Positions 32,517 through 42,445 of a stretch of 64,000 nt of DNA are shown one piece after another. A model generated the notes under the pieces. The model was given only the letters and a program-made list of their open reading frames with translations, searched no databases and had not been told where the DNA came from. The first letter of the stretch is position 1. The number at the start of each line of letters is the position of its first letter. The position numbers and the translations under genes were made by a program. Source of the DNA: a bacterium (lineage in GTDB: Bacteria; Elusimicrobiota; Elusimicrobia; UBA1565; UBA9628); the NCBI GenBank assembly GCA_021822495.1, contig JAKAQO010000004.1, positions 62,001 through 126,000 of the forward strand, given 5' to 3'.

Positions 32517-33727
32517 AAAACCCGGAAGTAGCCGCCGTTTCAGCCTTGAGAACTCCGATTGGAAAAATCGGCGGAGTTTTGGCCTCGGTCCGGCCTGATG
32601 ATCTGGCAGCGGAAACAATCAAAGCCCTGATTCAAAAAATTCCGGAAGTAGCCCCCCATGAAATTGAAGACGTCTATTTCGGCTGCGCCAATCAAGCTGG
32701 AGAGGATAACCGCAATGTCGCGAGAATGGCGCTACTCTTGGCCGGGCTTCCGCAAAGCGTTCCCGGTTGCACGGTCAACCGCCTCTGCGCCTCGGGGCTT
32801 GAGGCCATTAATTGCGCCTCCCGCGCCATTTTATCAAACGAAGGCTCAATTTACGTTGCCGGAGGCGTTGAAAGCATGAGCCGCGCGCCTTGGGCTCTTC
32901 CAAAGGCCGAATCGGCTTATCCCTTCGGCAATCTCACGGCCTATGACACGGCCTTGGGCTGGAGATTTCCCAATCCCAAGATGAAGGAAATGTTTCCCCT
33001 CTACAGCATGGGAGAAACGGCGGAAAACGTGGCGGAAAAATATCAAGTCTCAAGAAAAGATCAGGATGAATTTGCTCTTCTCAGCCACCAAAGGGCGGTC
33101 AAGGCCGTAGAATCAGTTTTTAAAGACGAGATTCTCCCCATTACGACGACCGTCAAAAAAAATTCCGTCACCATTGATCTGGACGAAGGCCCCCGCGCGG
33201 ACACCAATTTAGAAAAACTTTCTTCCCTTAAACCCGCTTTTAGAGCCGGCGGCAGCGTGACCGCTGGAAACAGCTCTACGCTTAACGACGGGGCCGCGGC
33301 CCTTTTAATAATGGAGGCCTCTCTCGCCAAAGAGCGGGGTCTTAAGCCGCTCGCTTATTGGCGCGCCTCAGCCGCCGCCGGGGTTGATCCTTCTTATATG
33401 GGAATCGCCCCCATTGAGGCCATCCAAAAGCTTCTCAAGCGAAGCAACTTAAAAATCGCCGATATCGATCTCTTTGAAATCAATGAGGCCTTTGCCGCCC
33501 AGGCGCTCGCCTGTCAAAGAGAACTTAAAATTCCTCTTGAACGCTTAAACGTCAACGGCGGCGCCATCGCCCTGGGGCACCCCTTGGGTTCGAGCGGAGC
33601 GAGAATTTCGACCACCCTTCTTTATGAAATGAAAAGACGCAAAGCTCGTTTTGGGATTTCCGCTCTCTGCGTCGGAGTCGGGCAAGGCCTGGCGACCCTC
33701 TGGGAGCGAACTGATGAGCTTTCATGA
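32513..33727 (+). CDS. Thiolase (acetyl-CoA acyltransferase family)
   Basis: A 404-residue thiolase that condenses or cleaves acyl-CoA. All catalytic motifs are intact: nucleophile Cys in [12 protein letters not shown], His in [25 protein letters not shown], and second Cys in CVGVGQG. Similarity is to degradative 3-ketoacyl-CoA/acetyl-CoA acetyltransferases. It overlaps the GT4 gene before it and wecB after it by ATGA junctions, an unexpected place, because no other fatty-acid or CoA gene is near. Confidence 0.93.
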   Translation: MKNPEVAAVSALRTPIGKIGGVLASVRPDDLAAETIKALIQKIPEVAPHEIEDVYFGCANQAGEDNRNVARMALLLAGLPQSVPGCTVNRLCASGLEAINCASRAILSNEGSIYVAGGVESMSRAPWALPKAESAYPFGNLTAYDTALGWRFPNPKMKEMFPLYSMGETAENVAEKYQVSRKDQDEFALLSHQRAVKAVESVFKDEILPITTTVKKNSVTIDLDEGPRADTNLEKLSSLKPAFRAGGSVTAGNSSTLNDGAAALLIMEASLAKERGLKPLAYWRASAAAGVDPSYMGIAPIEAIQKLLKRSNLKIADIDLFEINEAFAAQALACQRELKIPLERLNVNGGAIALGHPLGSSGARISTTLLYEMKRRKARFGISALCVGVGQGLATLWERTDELS

Positions 33728-34920
33728 AAATTCTCGCCGTTTTGGGAACTCGGCCTGAAATCATCAAAACCGCTCCGGTTTTTGAGACTTTGTCTTTTTA
33801 TCCCTCGATAGAAACCAGGCTTTGCCTGAGTTCCCAACACACAAACCTCATCACCCCTTTTTTAAATTTTTTTAAGCTCAAGGCCCTTTACGATCTTAAA
33901 ATCCGCAACCAAAATTTATCCCCTCAACAAATCGCTCATTGGGTATCGAGGCGACTTGAAAAAGTAATGACCATCTGGAAACCCGATTTAGTTCTCGTTC
34001 AAGGCGATACCAGCACCGCTTTGGGAGCGTCTTTAGGAGCCGCGCGCGCCAAAATTCCGCTGGCTCACATCGAAGCGGGACTCAGAAGCCCCGATCAAAA
34101 TTCCCCCTGGCCGGAGGAAAAAAATCGCAGAATCATTGATTCTCTCGCTCAAATTCATTTTGCCCCCACGCCTTTATCCGCGCAAAACCTGATTCAGGAA
34201 GGAATTTTAAAATCCCAAATTTTCGTCACTGGAAATAGCGGCATTGATTCTTTTTTAAAAGCCCTCAAACAAATTGACGAGAATCCGCGCCTCAAGCGCA
34301 AGCTTAATCAAAAATGGAATTTTTTCGACCCCTCCAGAAAGCTTATTTTTTCAACTTTTCATCGTCAGGAAAATTTAGGAATTCAAATGAAAGAAATTTT
34401 TAACGCACTCATCGAACTTGCGCAAAACGAAAAGGTTCAAATTATCTATCCCGTCCACCCACGCCCATTGATCCGCGCTCTCGCCGAAAAAAAGCTAAAA
34501 GGCCTGTCCAATATTTTTCTCATCCCGCCCCTAAATTATCTTTCCTGCGTCCATTTAATGCGGAAATCTCATTTGATTATCACCGATTCCGGCGGCATAC
34601 AGGAAGAAGCCCCCATTTTGGGAAAGCCCGTCATTCTTGCGCGCAAAAACACCGAACGCCCGGAGGGAATTCTCAAAGGCGCGGCTATAATCGCCCAAAC
34701 GCCTCAAGACATCGGCCTTCACGTCAAAGAATTAATCCAAAATTCTTCTCTTTACGCGCGAATGGCCCGCCCGAGATTTCTTTATGGAGACGGAAATGCG
34801 GGGCCTCGAATCGCCCGAGTTCTGGCGAATTTTAAGCCGTCTCTAAAACCCGCAGAAGGTAAGCCCCGTAATCATTTTTTGAATGGAGCCGCGCCAGTTT
34901 CTCTAGTTGCCCGCGACTGA
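33724..34920 (+). CDS. wecB: UDP-N-acetylglucosamine 2-epimerase
   Basis: Interconverts UDP-GlcNAc and UDP-ManNAc for surface polysaccharide. [16 protein letters not shown] at the start, [36 protein letters not shown] and [18 protein letters not shown] are signature motifs including the catalytic Asp/Glu region. 398 residues is about 20 longer than usual: the extra tail is read from sequence complementary to the rmlA 3' end, with an 89-base convergent overlap. An ATGA overlap joins it to the thiolase. Confidence 0.95.
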   Translation: MKILAVLGTRPEIIKTAPVFETLSFYPSIETRLCLSSQHTNLITPFLNFFKLKALYDLKIRNQNLSPQQIAHWVSRRLEKVMTIWKPDLVLVQGDTSTALGASLGAARAKIPLAHIEAGLRSPDQNSPWPEEKNRRIIDSLAQIHFAPTPLSAQNLIQEGILKSQIFVTGNSGIDSFLKALKQIDENPRLKRKLNQKWNFFDPSRKLIFSTFHRQENLGIQMKEIFNALIELAQNEKVQIIYPVHPRPLIRALAEKKLKGLSNIFLIPPLNYLSCVHLMRKSHLIITDSGGIQEEAPILGKPVILARKNTERPEGILKGAAIIAQTPQDIGLHVKELIQNSSLYARMARPRFLYGDGNAGPRIARVLANFKPSLKPAEGKPRNHFLNGAAPVSLVARD

Positions 34921-35701
34921 TAAAGCCTTTTCTAAAAGCAATTTCTTCGATACAGGCGACCTTAAGCCCTTGACGCGCTTCCAAGGTTTGAACAAATTGC
35001 GCCGAAGATAAAAGCGAATCCCAGGTTCCCGTATCCAGCCACGCGGTCCCGCGCCCCAGCTTTTGAACGCGCAAACTTTTGCGAGCTAAGTACTCCAGGT
35101 TGACGTCCGTAATCTCCAACTCTCCCCGGGCGGAGGGCTTGAGTTTTTCCGCGATTTGAACGACTCTTGAATCGTAAAAATAAATTCCAGTCACCGCCCA
35201 GCTTGATTTTGGTTTTTTCGGTTTCTCTTCCAGGCTTTTAACCCGACCGTTTTTATCGAATTCGACGACGCCGTATCTTTCGGGGTCCTGCACCTGATAG
35301 GCGATGATTTCGCCTCCCGTTTTGAGTTGCGCCGCCTTTTCAAGGCTTGGCGCGAGTTCATGTCCATAAAAAATATTGTCTCCCAAGACTAAACAGACGG
35401 GAGATTTCCCGATAAAATCTTTTCCAATAATAAAGGCCTGGGCGATGCCCTGGGGCTTTGGCTGTTCCAAGTAGCTAAAACGAAGGCCCAAGTCTTCCCC
35501 GCTCCCAAATAAATTTTGAATGAGCGGCAAATCCCGGGAGGTACTGATGATGAGAATGTCTTGAATCCCCGCCAGCATTAAAACCGAGAGCGGATAATAA
35601 ATCGTCGGTTTGTCATAGACCGGCAAAAGCTGTTTGGACACCGCCTTGGTCAAAGGATAAAGCCGCGTTCCACTGCCGCCCGCCAAAATGATTCCTTTCA
35701 T
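34832..35701 (-). CDS. rmlA: Glucose-1-phosphate thymidylyltransferase RmlA
   Basis: Makes dTDP-glucose from glucose 1-phosphate and dTTP, the first step to dTDP-rhamnose. [17 protein letters not shown] and [17 protein letters not shown] are the nucleotide-binding loops, LGDNIFYGH and VTGIYFYDS the metal and sugar sites. ATG 35701 (AAGGAG upstream) gives 289 residues, the normal length; an ORF of 13 more codons is a track artefact of an earlier ATG. rmlB, C and D are not in the window. It overlaps the ligase gene by ATGA. Confidence 0.95.
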   Translation of the reverse strand: MKGIILAGGSGTRLYPLTKAVSKQLLPVYDKPTIYYPLSVLMLAGIQDILIISTSRDLPLIQNLFGSGEDLGLRFSYLEQPKPQGIAQAFIIGKDFIGKSPVCLVLGDNIFYGHELAPSLEKAAQLKTGGEIIAYQVQDPERYGVVEFDKNGRVKSLEEKPKKPKSSWAVTGIYFYDSRVVQIAEKLKPSARGELEITDVNLEYLARKSLRVQKLGRGTAWLDTGTWDSLLSSAQFVQTLEARQGLKVACIEEIAFRKGFISRGQLEKLARLHSKNDYGAYLLRVLETA

Positions 35702-36903
35702 TTCTTTTCTCCTTGGCCGCGCGCTTCGCTTTCCATCCAAGCGTAGAGAGCGATCGTCGGCATCCAGATCATGGCCACTCCAAAAGCGCTTTCAGTTAAG
35801 TTCATAAAAAGAAGAGAGATAATCCAGGATAGAAACCAAAGACTTAAAAAAGAGCGGTCTCTTCTGTAAATTTTAAAAGCCCGAAAAACCATCGTTCCCA
35901 AAAGAAACAAAAGGGCGAAAAAACCAATTATCCCGCGTTCCGCGAGCGTCTGAAGATAAAGGTTATGAGCATTTCCCCAAGTGGGCTGCCCCCCAAACGG
36001 AAGAGAATGGTAATTCCCAAAAAACGCGCCAAACCTCCCGGGGCCGACGCCCAAAAGGGGATGGTCGAGAAACATCCTCCAAGCCGCTTTCCACAAGGCC
36101 AGATGAATTTTCAAACTGCCCTCCTTTGCGCTGAGGGCTCCGGTCGCTCGGGAAAAACGCGGACTTAAGAAAAACTGGGAAAAAATGACGCCCAGAGCCG
36201 CAAAAGACTCCACCAGCGCCTCACGAAAGTTTATTCCCGCCAAAACCAAAAGCCCAATCGCAAAACCCATCCAAGCGCCCCGGGTTCCGCTTAAAGCCAG
36301 AGCGGCAATAATCAAGATTCCAACCGAGATCGTCCAGGGCTTTTTCTTTTCGCTTTTAAGACGGTTTGTCATTCTATAAGCTAAAACTCCAAGCCCCGCC
36401 ATAACCATCAGTTCCCCAAAAGTGACGGGGTGAATGGTTCCGTGGGCTCGGTTAGTCGCATAGAAAGCCGACCAAAAATGAGAACTTGAAATTTTTTCAT
36501 CAAAACTGGCCGCGGACATTGGGAAAAATCTCCAAAAACCAAATTCCATAAGCCCCAAAAACGCGGCGAGGGAGAAACCCAATGTCCAAAAATAAAAGGG
36601 CGAAAACCCGTTTGAAAATTCGAATGCGATTGAAAAAATATAGAAATCCGCCAAAAGCTGAAAATTCCGCCCTAGAGGTCCCAGGCCATTCTTAAATCCG
36701 CTCATAACCGCGCTTGAAACGATCCCCGCGAAAATATAAATCCAAAGCGGCTTTTCTAAAGCTAGGCCCTTAAGCGAAAACCTTCTTCCGTCCAACAAGC
36801 GCACTTTCAGAATCACAGCCAGAATCAAGGAAATCGCGATGTTAGCCCCGGCAATGGAAAGAGGCTGAAAAATTCCCCACAAAGCCAAGGCCTGGGAGAT
36901 CAA
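35698..36903 (-). CDS. O-antigen ligase/polymerase (Wzy_C family)
   Basis: A 401-residue inner-membrane protein with about 11 predicted TMs. The conserved Wzy_C region reads [17 protein letters not shown] and later [19 protein letters not shown], including the periplasmic His needed by WaaL-type ligases. It either attaches O-antigen to lipid A-core or polymerises repeat units. The start is TTG immediately after the previous stop, supported by AAAGGAG 8 bases upstream; no ATG lies near the N-terminus. Confidence 0.88.
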   Translation of the reverse strand: MISQALALWGIFQPLSIAGANIAISLILAVILKVRLLDGRRFSLKGLALEKPLWIYIFAGIVSSAVMSGFKNGLGPLGRNFQLLADFYIFSIAFEFSNGFSPFYFWTLGFSLAAFLGLMEFGFWRFFPMSAASFDEKISSSHFWSAFYATNRAHGTIHPVTFGELMVMAGLGVLAYRMTNRLKSEKKKPWTISVGILIIAALALSGTRGAWMGFAIGLLVLAGINFREALVESFAALGVIFSQFFLSPRFSRATGALSAKEGSLKIHLALWKAAWRMFLDHPLLGVGPGRFGAFFGNYHSLPFGGQPTWGNAHNLYLQTLAERGIIGFFALLFLLGTMVFRAFKIYRRDRSFLSLWFLSWIISLLFMNLTESAFGVAMIWMPTIALYAWMESEARGQGEKK

Positions 36904-38352
36904 TTAATACGCTCCTTTGCCGATCAAGACGACGGGAATGGTTCGCAAAATAATCCGGAGATCAAGCCCCAGGGACCAATGTTCGATATAAAAAGTATCC
37001 AAGGCGAAACTCTGTTCATTGGACAAATCTGAGCGCCCGGAAACCTGCCAAAGCCCGGTCACCCCCGGAACAACGCTTAAACGTTTTTTGTAAGCGGGTC
37101 CAAAATCTTTTTTGAGCCTATCTAAATCCCTCAGGGCCAAGGGTCTCGGACCGACCACGCTCATATCCCCCATCAAAACATTTAAAAATTGGGGGAATTC
37201 ATCCACTGAAAACCGGCGCAGAAACTTTCCAACGCGCGTAATTCTGGGATCATTTTTAATTTTAAAGAATGCGCCTGCGGGGTTAGCTTCTTGGACCTGT
37301 TCCACTTTAGATTCGGCGTCTTGGACCATAGTCCTAAACTTAAACGCATAAAAAAATTGCCCGTGAAGACCGTAGCGTTTTTGGCGAAAGAAAATCGGCC
37401 CCCGCGAATCGAGTTTAATCAAGAAAGCGATAATCATAAACGGAACAAAGCCCAAGACGCAAATCGAGAGCGAAAAGATAATATCGAAAATTCGCTTTGT
37501 AACAAAATTCTCGCCCGAAAGAGACCCATGCTTAAAATAAAACGTAGGGACGCCTAAGGATTCTGAAACTTGAAGTTCCCCCATTTTGATTTCCAGAAGA
37601 CTGGGAACAAGATGGAGGCGAATGCCGTTTAATTCCAGACTCTCGGCCAAATTCGTCAACTCTTCCTGGCTGAGAGAAGCTTGGGTCCAAAGGACTTGGC
37701 GAATTTCTTTCTCCTTGGCCAAGTTTAGAATTTTATCCCGGGATAACTCTTTGCCTTGAATCACAAGAAAGCGCCTCAGTCTTTCAATTCTCTTAATCAA
37801 AGAATCCGTGAGAACGCCGTCTCCAATCACCAAAATTTTCTCTTGTCCGCCAAAAAGCATCAGAGCCTTAAACCATAATTCATTGAGAAGCCAGGATTCT
37901 AGCGTCAAATAGCCGGCCGCGACGGGAGCCGTCATGAGGAGAAGAAGCCGAGAGTCGGAATATCTTTTTGAGAGAAAGCTCAAAGCCAAGACCATCACCG
38001 TCGCCTTAAAGGTTCCCGACAAAATCAAGACGATATTATCCTCGGTAGGGATGGGGGGGTCCTGGTGGATTTTGACCCCAAAAATGAGAATGGCCATCCA
38101 AATGAGAATGACGGTCGGTAAAAGAGCCGCATAATCCGACCAGGGAGAAATGAGCCCTTTAGGCGGCGGAATTAAACGCAGAAGAGGATAAAAATGAAAT
38201 CTGAGCCAATAAGCGGAATAAAAAGCGGCCGCAACAACCAAGACATCCGCAAAAAAACCAAGAAATAAAAACAAATACCCATGCCCGGACGCCCAAACAG
38301 AGGCGCGCGAATCCTCCGTTGATTGCCTCAAAGCTAAATTGGAATTCTCCAT
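36904..38352 (-). CDS. Polyprenyl-phosphate sugar-1-phosphate transferase (WbaP/WcaJ type)
   Basis: A 482-residue initiating enzyme of polysaccharide synthesis that loads a sugar phosphate on undecaprenyl phosphate. Four N-terminal TMs (about 24-135) precede a cytoplasmic nucleotide-fold domain (about 165-265). A fifth membrane helix (IIFSLSICVLGFVPFM) leads into the catalytic bacterial-transferase domain with YAFKFRTMVQDAES, VDEFPQFLNVLMGDMSVVGP and PGVTGLWQVSGRSD. The next gene starts directly at its stop. Confidence 0.93.
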   Translation of the reverse strand: MENSNLALRQSTEDSRASVWASGHGYLFLFLGFFADVLVVAAAFYSAYWLRFHFYPLLRLIPPPKGLISPWSDYAALLPTVILIWMAILIFGVKIHQDPPIPTEDNIVLILSGTFKATVMVLALSFLSKRYSDSRLLLLMTAPVAAGYLTLESWLLNELWFKALMLFGGQEKILVIGDGVLTDSLIKRIERLRRFLVIQGKELSRDKILNLAKEKEIRQVLWTQASLSQEELTNLAESLELNGIRLHLVPSLLEIKMGELQVSESLGVPTFYFKHGSLSGENFVTKRIFDIIFSLSICVLGFVPFMIIAFLIKLDSRGPIFFRQKRYGLHGQFFYAFKFRTMVQDAESKVEQVQEANPAGAFFKIKNDPRITRVGKFLRRFSVDEFPQFLNVLMGDMSVVGPRPLALRDLDRLKKDFGPAYKKRLSVVPGVTGLWQVSGRSDLSNEQSFALDTFYIEHWSLGLDLRIILRTIPVVLIGKGAY

Positions 38353-38436
38353 GGGTTTCTCTCGATTTTACCACATTGCCGTTAAGACCCAACTGAAGGG
38401 AAAGGGGAAAATGATAATATTTTAGAGACAAAGGCC

Positions 38437-38520
38437 GGGCAGGTGGCGAAACTGGCAGACGCAAGGGACTTAAAATCCCTCGGCCGCAAGGCCATGCGGG
38501 TTCGATTCCCGCCCTGCCCA
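38437..38520 (+). tRNA. tRNA-Leu (anticodon UAA)
   Basis: The 84-base sequence folds into a class II tRNA: acceptor GGGCAGG/CCTGCCC with discriminator A, D-stem GCG/CGC, anticodon stem AGGGA/TCCCT around CTTAAAA (anticodon TAA) and a long variable arm GGCC-GCAA-GGCC. The T-arm is GCGGG-TTCGATT-CCCGC. The 3' CCA is not fully encoded (ACCA absent). It lies between the divergent wbaP-type gene and psd. Confidence 0.96.
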
Positions 38521-38560
38521 AACTTAGATTCTTGGGAATCGAAGCCAAACGCCTTAAATT

Positions 38561-39202
38561 ATGCGAATCGCTATTCAAGGACTTAAATTCATCATTATCG
38601 CGATCCTCATCGCGGCGTTAGGAATTTGGACCTCTTTTCATTTTTCCCAGGCGCGCGTATTTGGGGAAGTAATAGGGACTCTCGGGATTTTAGCCGCTCT
38701 TTTCTGCCTTTATTTTTTTCGCGATCCTCATCGCCCAACGCCCGCCGATGACTCTAAAATTTATTCCCCGGGAGACGGAACGGTGTTAAGCGTTTCCCAA
38801 GAAACTCCTGGTTCGACCACGATCCGGATTTTCCTTTCTCTCTTAAACGTTCATATTCAGCGCGTTCCCTCAACAGGCAGAGTCAAAAAAATAGAGTACC
38901 AGAAAGGCAGTTTCAAAGCCGCGATGCTTGCTTCCGCTCTTGGAAATGAGAAATGCTCCATGACTCTCGAGTGCGGGCAGCCCCAAAGACAGATCACGGT
39001 CGATCAAATCGCGGGGCTTCTAGCCCGAAGAATTACCTGGTGGGTCAAGGAAGGCGATCTTCTCAAGACCGGAGAACGCTACGGCCTTATTTCCTTTGGT
39101 TCCCAAGTCGCCGTCCATCTTCCTCCCTCAGCCCAAGCCTTGGTCAAACCGGGAGACAAGGTTTTCGCAAGCCTCACTCCCATCGCTCAATGGATAAACT
39201 GA
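38561..39202 (+). CDS. psd: Phosphatidylserine decarboxylase (short form)
   Basis: Converts phosphatidylserine to phosphatidylethanolamine at the inner membrane. The 213-residue proenzyme has N-terminal hydrophobic segments, FFRDPHR, YSPGDGTV and FLSLLNVHIQRVPSTG. The self-cleavage site lies in SFGS before QVAVHLP, where the Ser becomes the pyruvoyl group. Length and FGS site match the short, archaetidyl-type class. It overlaps pssA by 13 bases, so consecutive steps of one pathway are coupled. Confidence 0.93.
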   Translation: MRIAIQGLKFIIIAILIAALGIWTSFHFSQARVFGEVIGTLGILAALFCLYFFRDPHRPTPADDSKIYSPGDGTVLSVSQETPGSTTIRIFLSLLNVHIQRVPSTGRVKKIEYQKGSFKAAMLASALGNEKCSMTLECGQPQRQITVDQIAGLLARRITWWVKEGDLLKTGERYGLISFGSQVAVHLPPSAQALVKPGDKVFASLTPIAQWIN

Positions 39203-39975
39203 GCCTTAAGCGCGGCGGGCGGGTGCTCGCGCCGTCTCTTTTAACCGTCGGTAACATGGCCTGCGGTTTTTACGCTCTTTTGTCGGTCCATGAGCGCGAT
39301 TTTCCCACTGCCGCGACCGCGATCTTAGCCGGCATGGTTTTTGATTCCTTAGATGGGCGCGTCGCCCGGCTATTTCATGGAGAATCGGTCTTCGGCATCG
39401 AGTTTGATTCGCTTTCGGATTTTCTCACCTTCGGCATCGCGCCGGGCATCATGATGTATGGTTTTATTCTCAAGGACTACGGCTCCTGGGGATATCCCTT
39501 GGCCTTTCTCTACGCCCTTTGCGGAGCGTTAAGACTGGCGCGCTTTAATATTTCCGCTCAAGGTTCAGCCCCGCCCAAAAACCATTTCACCGGACTCCCT
39601 ATTCCCGCTGGCGCGGGGTTTTTGGCGTCTTTTGTCCTTCTTTATCAGATTATCGAGGAAGGCCGCCCCGCCAGAACCTGGAAATTTTTGATGGATCAAA
39701 TCCCACTTTTATATCCCCTGGTTCCACTCTTGGTTTTTATCTTGGCTTTTCTCATGATTTCAACTATTCCCTATCCGACTTTTAAAAACATCTCTCCGAC
39801 TCGGCCCCACTCTCCCCGGACTTTAGTGACGCTGGTTTTGGCCGGTTTTGCGATTTTTCTCTATCCGCAAAACGCAATTTTTCTCTTATTTTCCATCTAT
39901 GTTTTACTGGGGCCCGTGGGACTATTGCTGAGAGGCTTTAAACGCCTTTTTAGAATCGCCCCAAAAACGCCTTAA
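39190..39975 (+). CDS. pssA: CDP-diacylglycerol-serine O-phosphatidyltransferase
   Basis: Makes phosphatidylserine, the substrate of Psd. The CDP-alcohol phosphatidyltransferase motif D-G-x2-A-R-x8-G-x3-D-x3-D is complete in DGRVARLFHG...GIEFDSLSD. About eight hydrophobic helices follow. ATG 39190, inside the end of psd, gives 261 residues and is chosen because the homologous region begins there; the open frame extends 79 codons further into psd antisense to nothing known. The stop shares the palindrome TTAA with the metG stop. Confidence 0.93.
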   Translation: MDKLSLKRGGRVLAPSLLTVGNMACGFYALLSVHERDFPTAATAILAGMVFDSLDGRVARLFHGESVFGIEFDSLSDFLTFGIAPGIMMYGFILKDYGSWGYPLAFLYALCGALRLARFNISAQGSAPPKNHFTGLPIPAGAGFLASFVLLYQIIEEGRPARTWKFLMDQIPLLYPLVPLLVFILAFLMISTIPYPTFKNISPTRPHSPRTLVTLVLAGFAIFLYPQNAIFLLFSIYVLLGPVGLLLRGFKRLFRIAPKTP

Positions 39976-41510
39976 GCCTTGATTTTTCTGGGAAAAAGCG
40001 GCGGGGCCTTGTGGATTTCAAGAGCGGCCTCCAGTTTTCCGGACAAGACCTCTTCAGCGGTGACCATCCGCGGAAGTCTTCGGATTCCGATCTGAGCCTG
40101 CACCTTGGCGGCAGTTTGCGGCATGAAGGGCTCAAGCCAGCCCATCACAATTCGGATGGACCAGACCAAATTAAAGAGAACAGGTTCGACTTTCTCAGGA
40201 CTGGTCTTTTGAAGCTTCCATGGGGCTTGTTCATTGACGTATTGATTAAGACTTGAAATGACCGACCAAATAATGGAAAGGGCTTCCGAAAAATTGAGGT
40301 TTTCCATCGCGGCATGAATCGCCGGAGTTTTTTCGGCCCAGCGCTTGGGATATTCGTGTTTTTCCGGATCGCTCTGAGAAGGAAGCTTGCCCCCTAAAAA
40401 GCGGTCCGTCATCTCGACCACGCGGGAGATGAGATTTCCCAAATCGTTGGCTAAATCCGAATTATACCTTCGCCGCAGAGCTTCAATGGAAAAATCTCCG
40501 TCTTGCCCAAAAGGCATTTCGCGAAGCAAAAAATACCGAAACGCATCCACGCCAAATTCTCGGGTCATCTCATAGGGATCGACAAAGTTCCCTTTTGATT
40601 TGGACATTTTTTGTCCTTCCACCGTCCACCAGCCGTGCGCGAAGACTTTCTTGGGAAGCGGTAAATTCAAGGCCAGAAGCATCGCCGGCCAAATGACCGT
40701 ATGAAAGCGGTAAATTTCCTTGCCTACAATATGAACATCCGCGGGCCAAAAATCCGCGGAAGGGTTCTGTGTTTGGCCGTCTAAAACCGCGGAGACGTAA
40801 TTAAGAAGGGCGTCAAACCAGACATACACCGTTTGAGACGAATCTCCCGGAACCGCGATTCCCCATTTCACCTTGGCCCTGGAAACCGAAATATCCTGAA
40901 GCCCGGATTTGACGAAATTGACGATCTCCAAAGCGCGGTGGGATGGAGAAAGAAAATCCGGATTCTTTTGGTAGTGGGAAAGAAGGGCGTCTTGATATTT
41001 GGAAAGCTTAAAAAAATAAGTTTCTTCTTTAACTCTTTCCAAAGGCTTTTTACACTCGGCATTCGGACAAAGTTTTAGATTCTTTTCATTGGGAAGAATT
41101 TCTTTTTCAGTCCAATAAGTCTCGCAAGACAGGCAGTAATACCCCTCATAAAAACCTTTATAAATGTCTCCGGATTTTAAAAGCCGTCCAAAAACATTTT
41201 CAACGCAACGAATATGACGCTCCTCGATCGTCCGGATAAAATCATCGTAGCGAATATCGAGATGCTTCCACAGCTCCCTGAATTTTTCCGAAATCTTATC
41301 CGCATAGTCTTTGGGGGCGAGGTTTAAAGCGCGCGCCGCTTCTTCTATCTTAAGCCCGTGCTCATCGGTACCGGTCAGAAAATGAATTTCCCGGTTTTGG
41401 CTCCGGTGAAACCTGGCTAAAACATCGGCGGCAATGGTCGTGTAGGCATGGCCGATATGCGGAGCGGCATTGATATAGTAAATGGGCGTTGTGATATAGA
41501 TTTTTTTCAT
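39972..41510 (-). CDS. metG: Methionyl-tRNA synthetase
   Basis: Class I synthetase for initiator and elongator tRNA-Met. HIGH motif in NAAPHIGHAYTTIAADV, KMSKS in GQKMSKSKGNFVDP, and a zinc knuckle with cysteines in CLSCETYW and LCPNAECKKPLE. From ATG 41510, which overlaps the holB stop as ATGA, it has 512 residues. It therefore lacks the C-terminal tRNA-binding (EMAP/Arc1p-like) dimerisation domain that many bacterial MetRS carry. Confidence 0.95.
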   Translation of the reverse strand: MKKIYITTPIYYINAAPHIGHAYTTIAADVLARFHRSQNREIHFLTGTDEHGLKIEEAARALNLAPKDYADKISEKFRELWKHLDIRYDDFIRTIEERHIRCVENVFGRLLKSGDIYKGFYEGYYCLSCETYWTEKEILPNEKNLKLCPNAECKKPLERVKEETYFFKLSKYQDALLSHYQKNPDFLSPSHRALEIVNFVKSGLQDISVSRAKVKWGIAVPGDSSQTVYVWFDALLNYVSAVLDGQTQNPSADFWPADVHIVGKEIYRFHTVIWPAMLLALNLPLPKKVFAHGWWTVEGQKMSKSKGNFVDPYEMTREFGVDAFRYFLLREMPFGQDGDFSIEALRRRYNSDLANDLGNLISRVVEMTDRFLGGKLPSQSDPEKHEYPKRWAEKTPAIHAAMENLNFSEALSIIWSVISSLNQYVNEQAPWKLQKTSPEKVEPVLFNLVWSIRIVMGWLEPFMPQTAAKVQAQIGIRRLPRMVTAEEVLSGKLEAALEIHKAPPLFPRKIKA

Positions 41511-42445
41511 AAATTTATAAGACCTGCTTTTTGGGCTTCCGCGCAAGCCAGCAAGACTGAACTCCGCGGATCCGCGTTTGAACGCACAGCGTTTTTAAGC
41601 CAGGCGATGGTCTTGGCCGCTTTTTCAAAATTTGAAAATGAAATCCTCCCGCGATGATAGAAGCTTCTTAAATTTTCCGACAAGGAAAAGAAAATCAAAT
41701 CCGCTTCCCTGCGGGCGGAAGGAAGGTCCTTGGGCAAACTCTCGGAGGCCTCAATAGCCGAAAGAGGGCTTTCCGTCAAAACCCCGGGCCAGTTTTCCCG
41801 CTTTGAAAACTCCAAAGCCCTTCCCGCTGATCCCGCGCAAAGTTCCAAAGCCTCCTCCGCCCCAATCCCCTTTTCCGCCAGTATTTCCCGAACCTGTTTC
41901 TTTGCGATAGGCGCGAAATCAATTCTCAGCGCGCGGGATAAAATGGTTTTAGGCAAGGCCTGAAACCGAGAGCTCAATAAAATCCAAAATGTTTTTCTGG
42001 GAGGCTCTTCCAAAATTTTAAGAAGAGCATTGGAAGACTCTATCTCCAAAGTTTCCGCGTCCACAATCAAGGCCGTTTTCCAGCCTCCCATCAGAGGCTC
42101 CATGGACATTTCCGAACGCAAATGACGGATGGTGTCAACCCTTAAACTCCGCTGTTTTGAAATTTCCTCATCCCGCAAATTCGCCTGGTAGGCCGCGTCA
42201 ACCATTTTAAAATCTGGATGCACTCCTTGTTGGGCGGCTAAACAACTGGAACAAACTCCGCAAAAACCGCGCTCTTTATCCTTGGCCTCGCACAAAACGG
42301 TTTTCACAAAAATATCAGCGACCAGTCTTTTCCCAACTCCATCAGGACCGCTGAAGAGAAAAACAGAAGGGATTTTAGCTGATTTTAAGATTTGGCGGAG
42401 CGCATGGACGGCTTTCTCTTGCCCTTTAACCGCTTCAAAATTCAT
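41507..42445 (-). CDS. holB: DNA polymerase III delta-prime subunit
   Basis: Part of the clamp loader that places the beta clamp on DNA. The AAA+ domain has a Walker A SGPDGVGKRLVADI and the zinc module CGVCSSC, with a fourth Cys just upstream. ESSNALLKILEEPPRKT and the SRALRIDF sensor region are typical. 312 residues. ATGA overlaps connect it to tmk before and metG after; tmk-holB is a common gene pair. Confidence 0.92.
   Translation of the reverse strand: MNFEAVKGQEKAVHALRQILKSAKIPSVFLFSGPDGVGKRLVADIFVKTVLCEAKDKERGFCGVCSSCLAAQQGVHPDFKMVDAAYQANLRDEEISKQRSLRVDTIRHLRSEMSMEPLMGGWKTALIVDAETLEIESSNALLKILEEPPRKTFWILLSSRFQALPKTILSRALRIDFAPIAKKQVREILAEKGIGAEEALELCAGSAGRALEFSKRENWPGVLTESPLSAIEASESLPKDLPSARREADLIFFSLSENLRSFYHRGRISFSNFEKAAKTIAWLKNAVRSNADPRSSVLLACAEAQKAGLINL

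Noticed and set aside
38159-38578. Reverse-strand ORF across the tRNA-Leu gene
   Set aside because: It is open by chance; it crosses the tRNA and overlaps the start of a well-supported transferase gene.
38953-39189. Extension of PssA by 79 codons into psd
   Set aside because: The region is the conserved end of Psd in another frame; the PssA family begins at ATG 39190.
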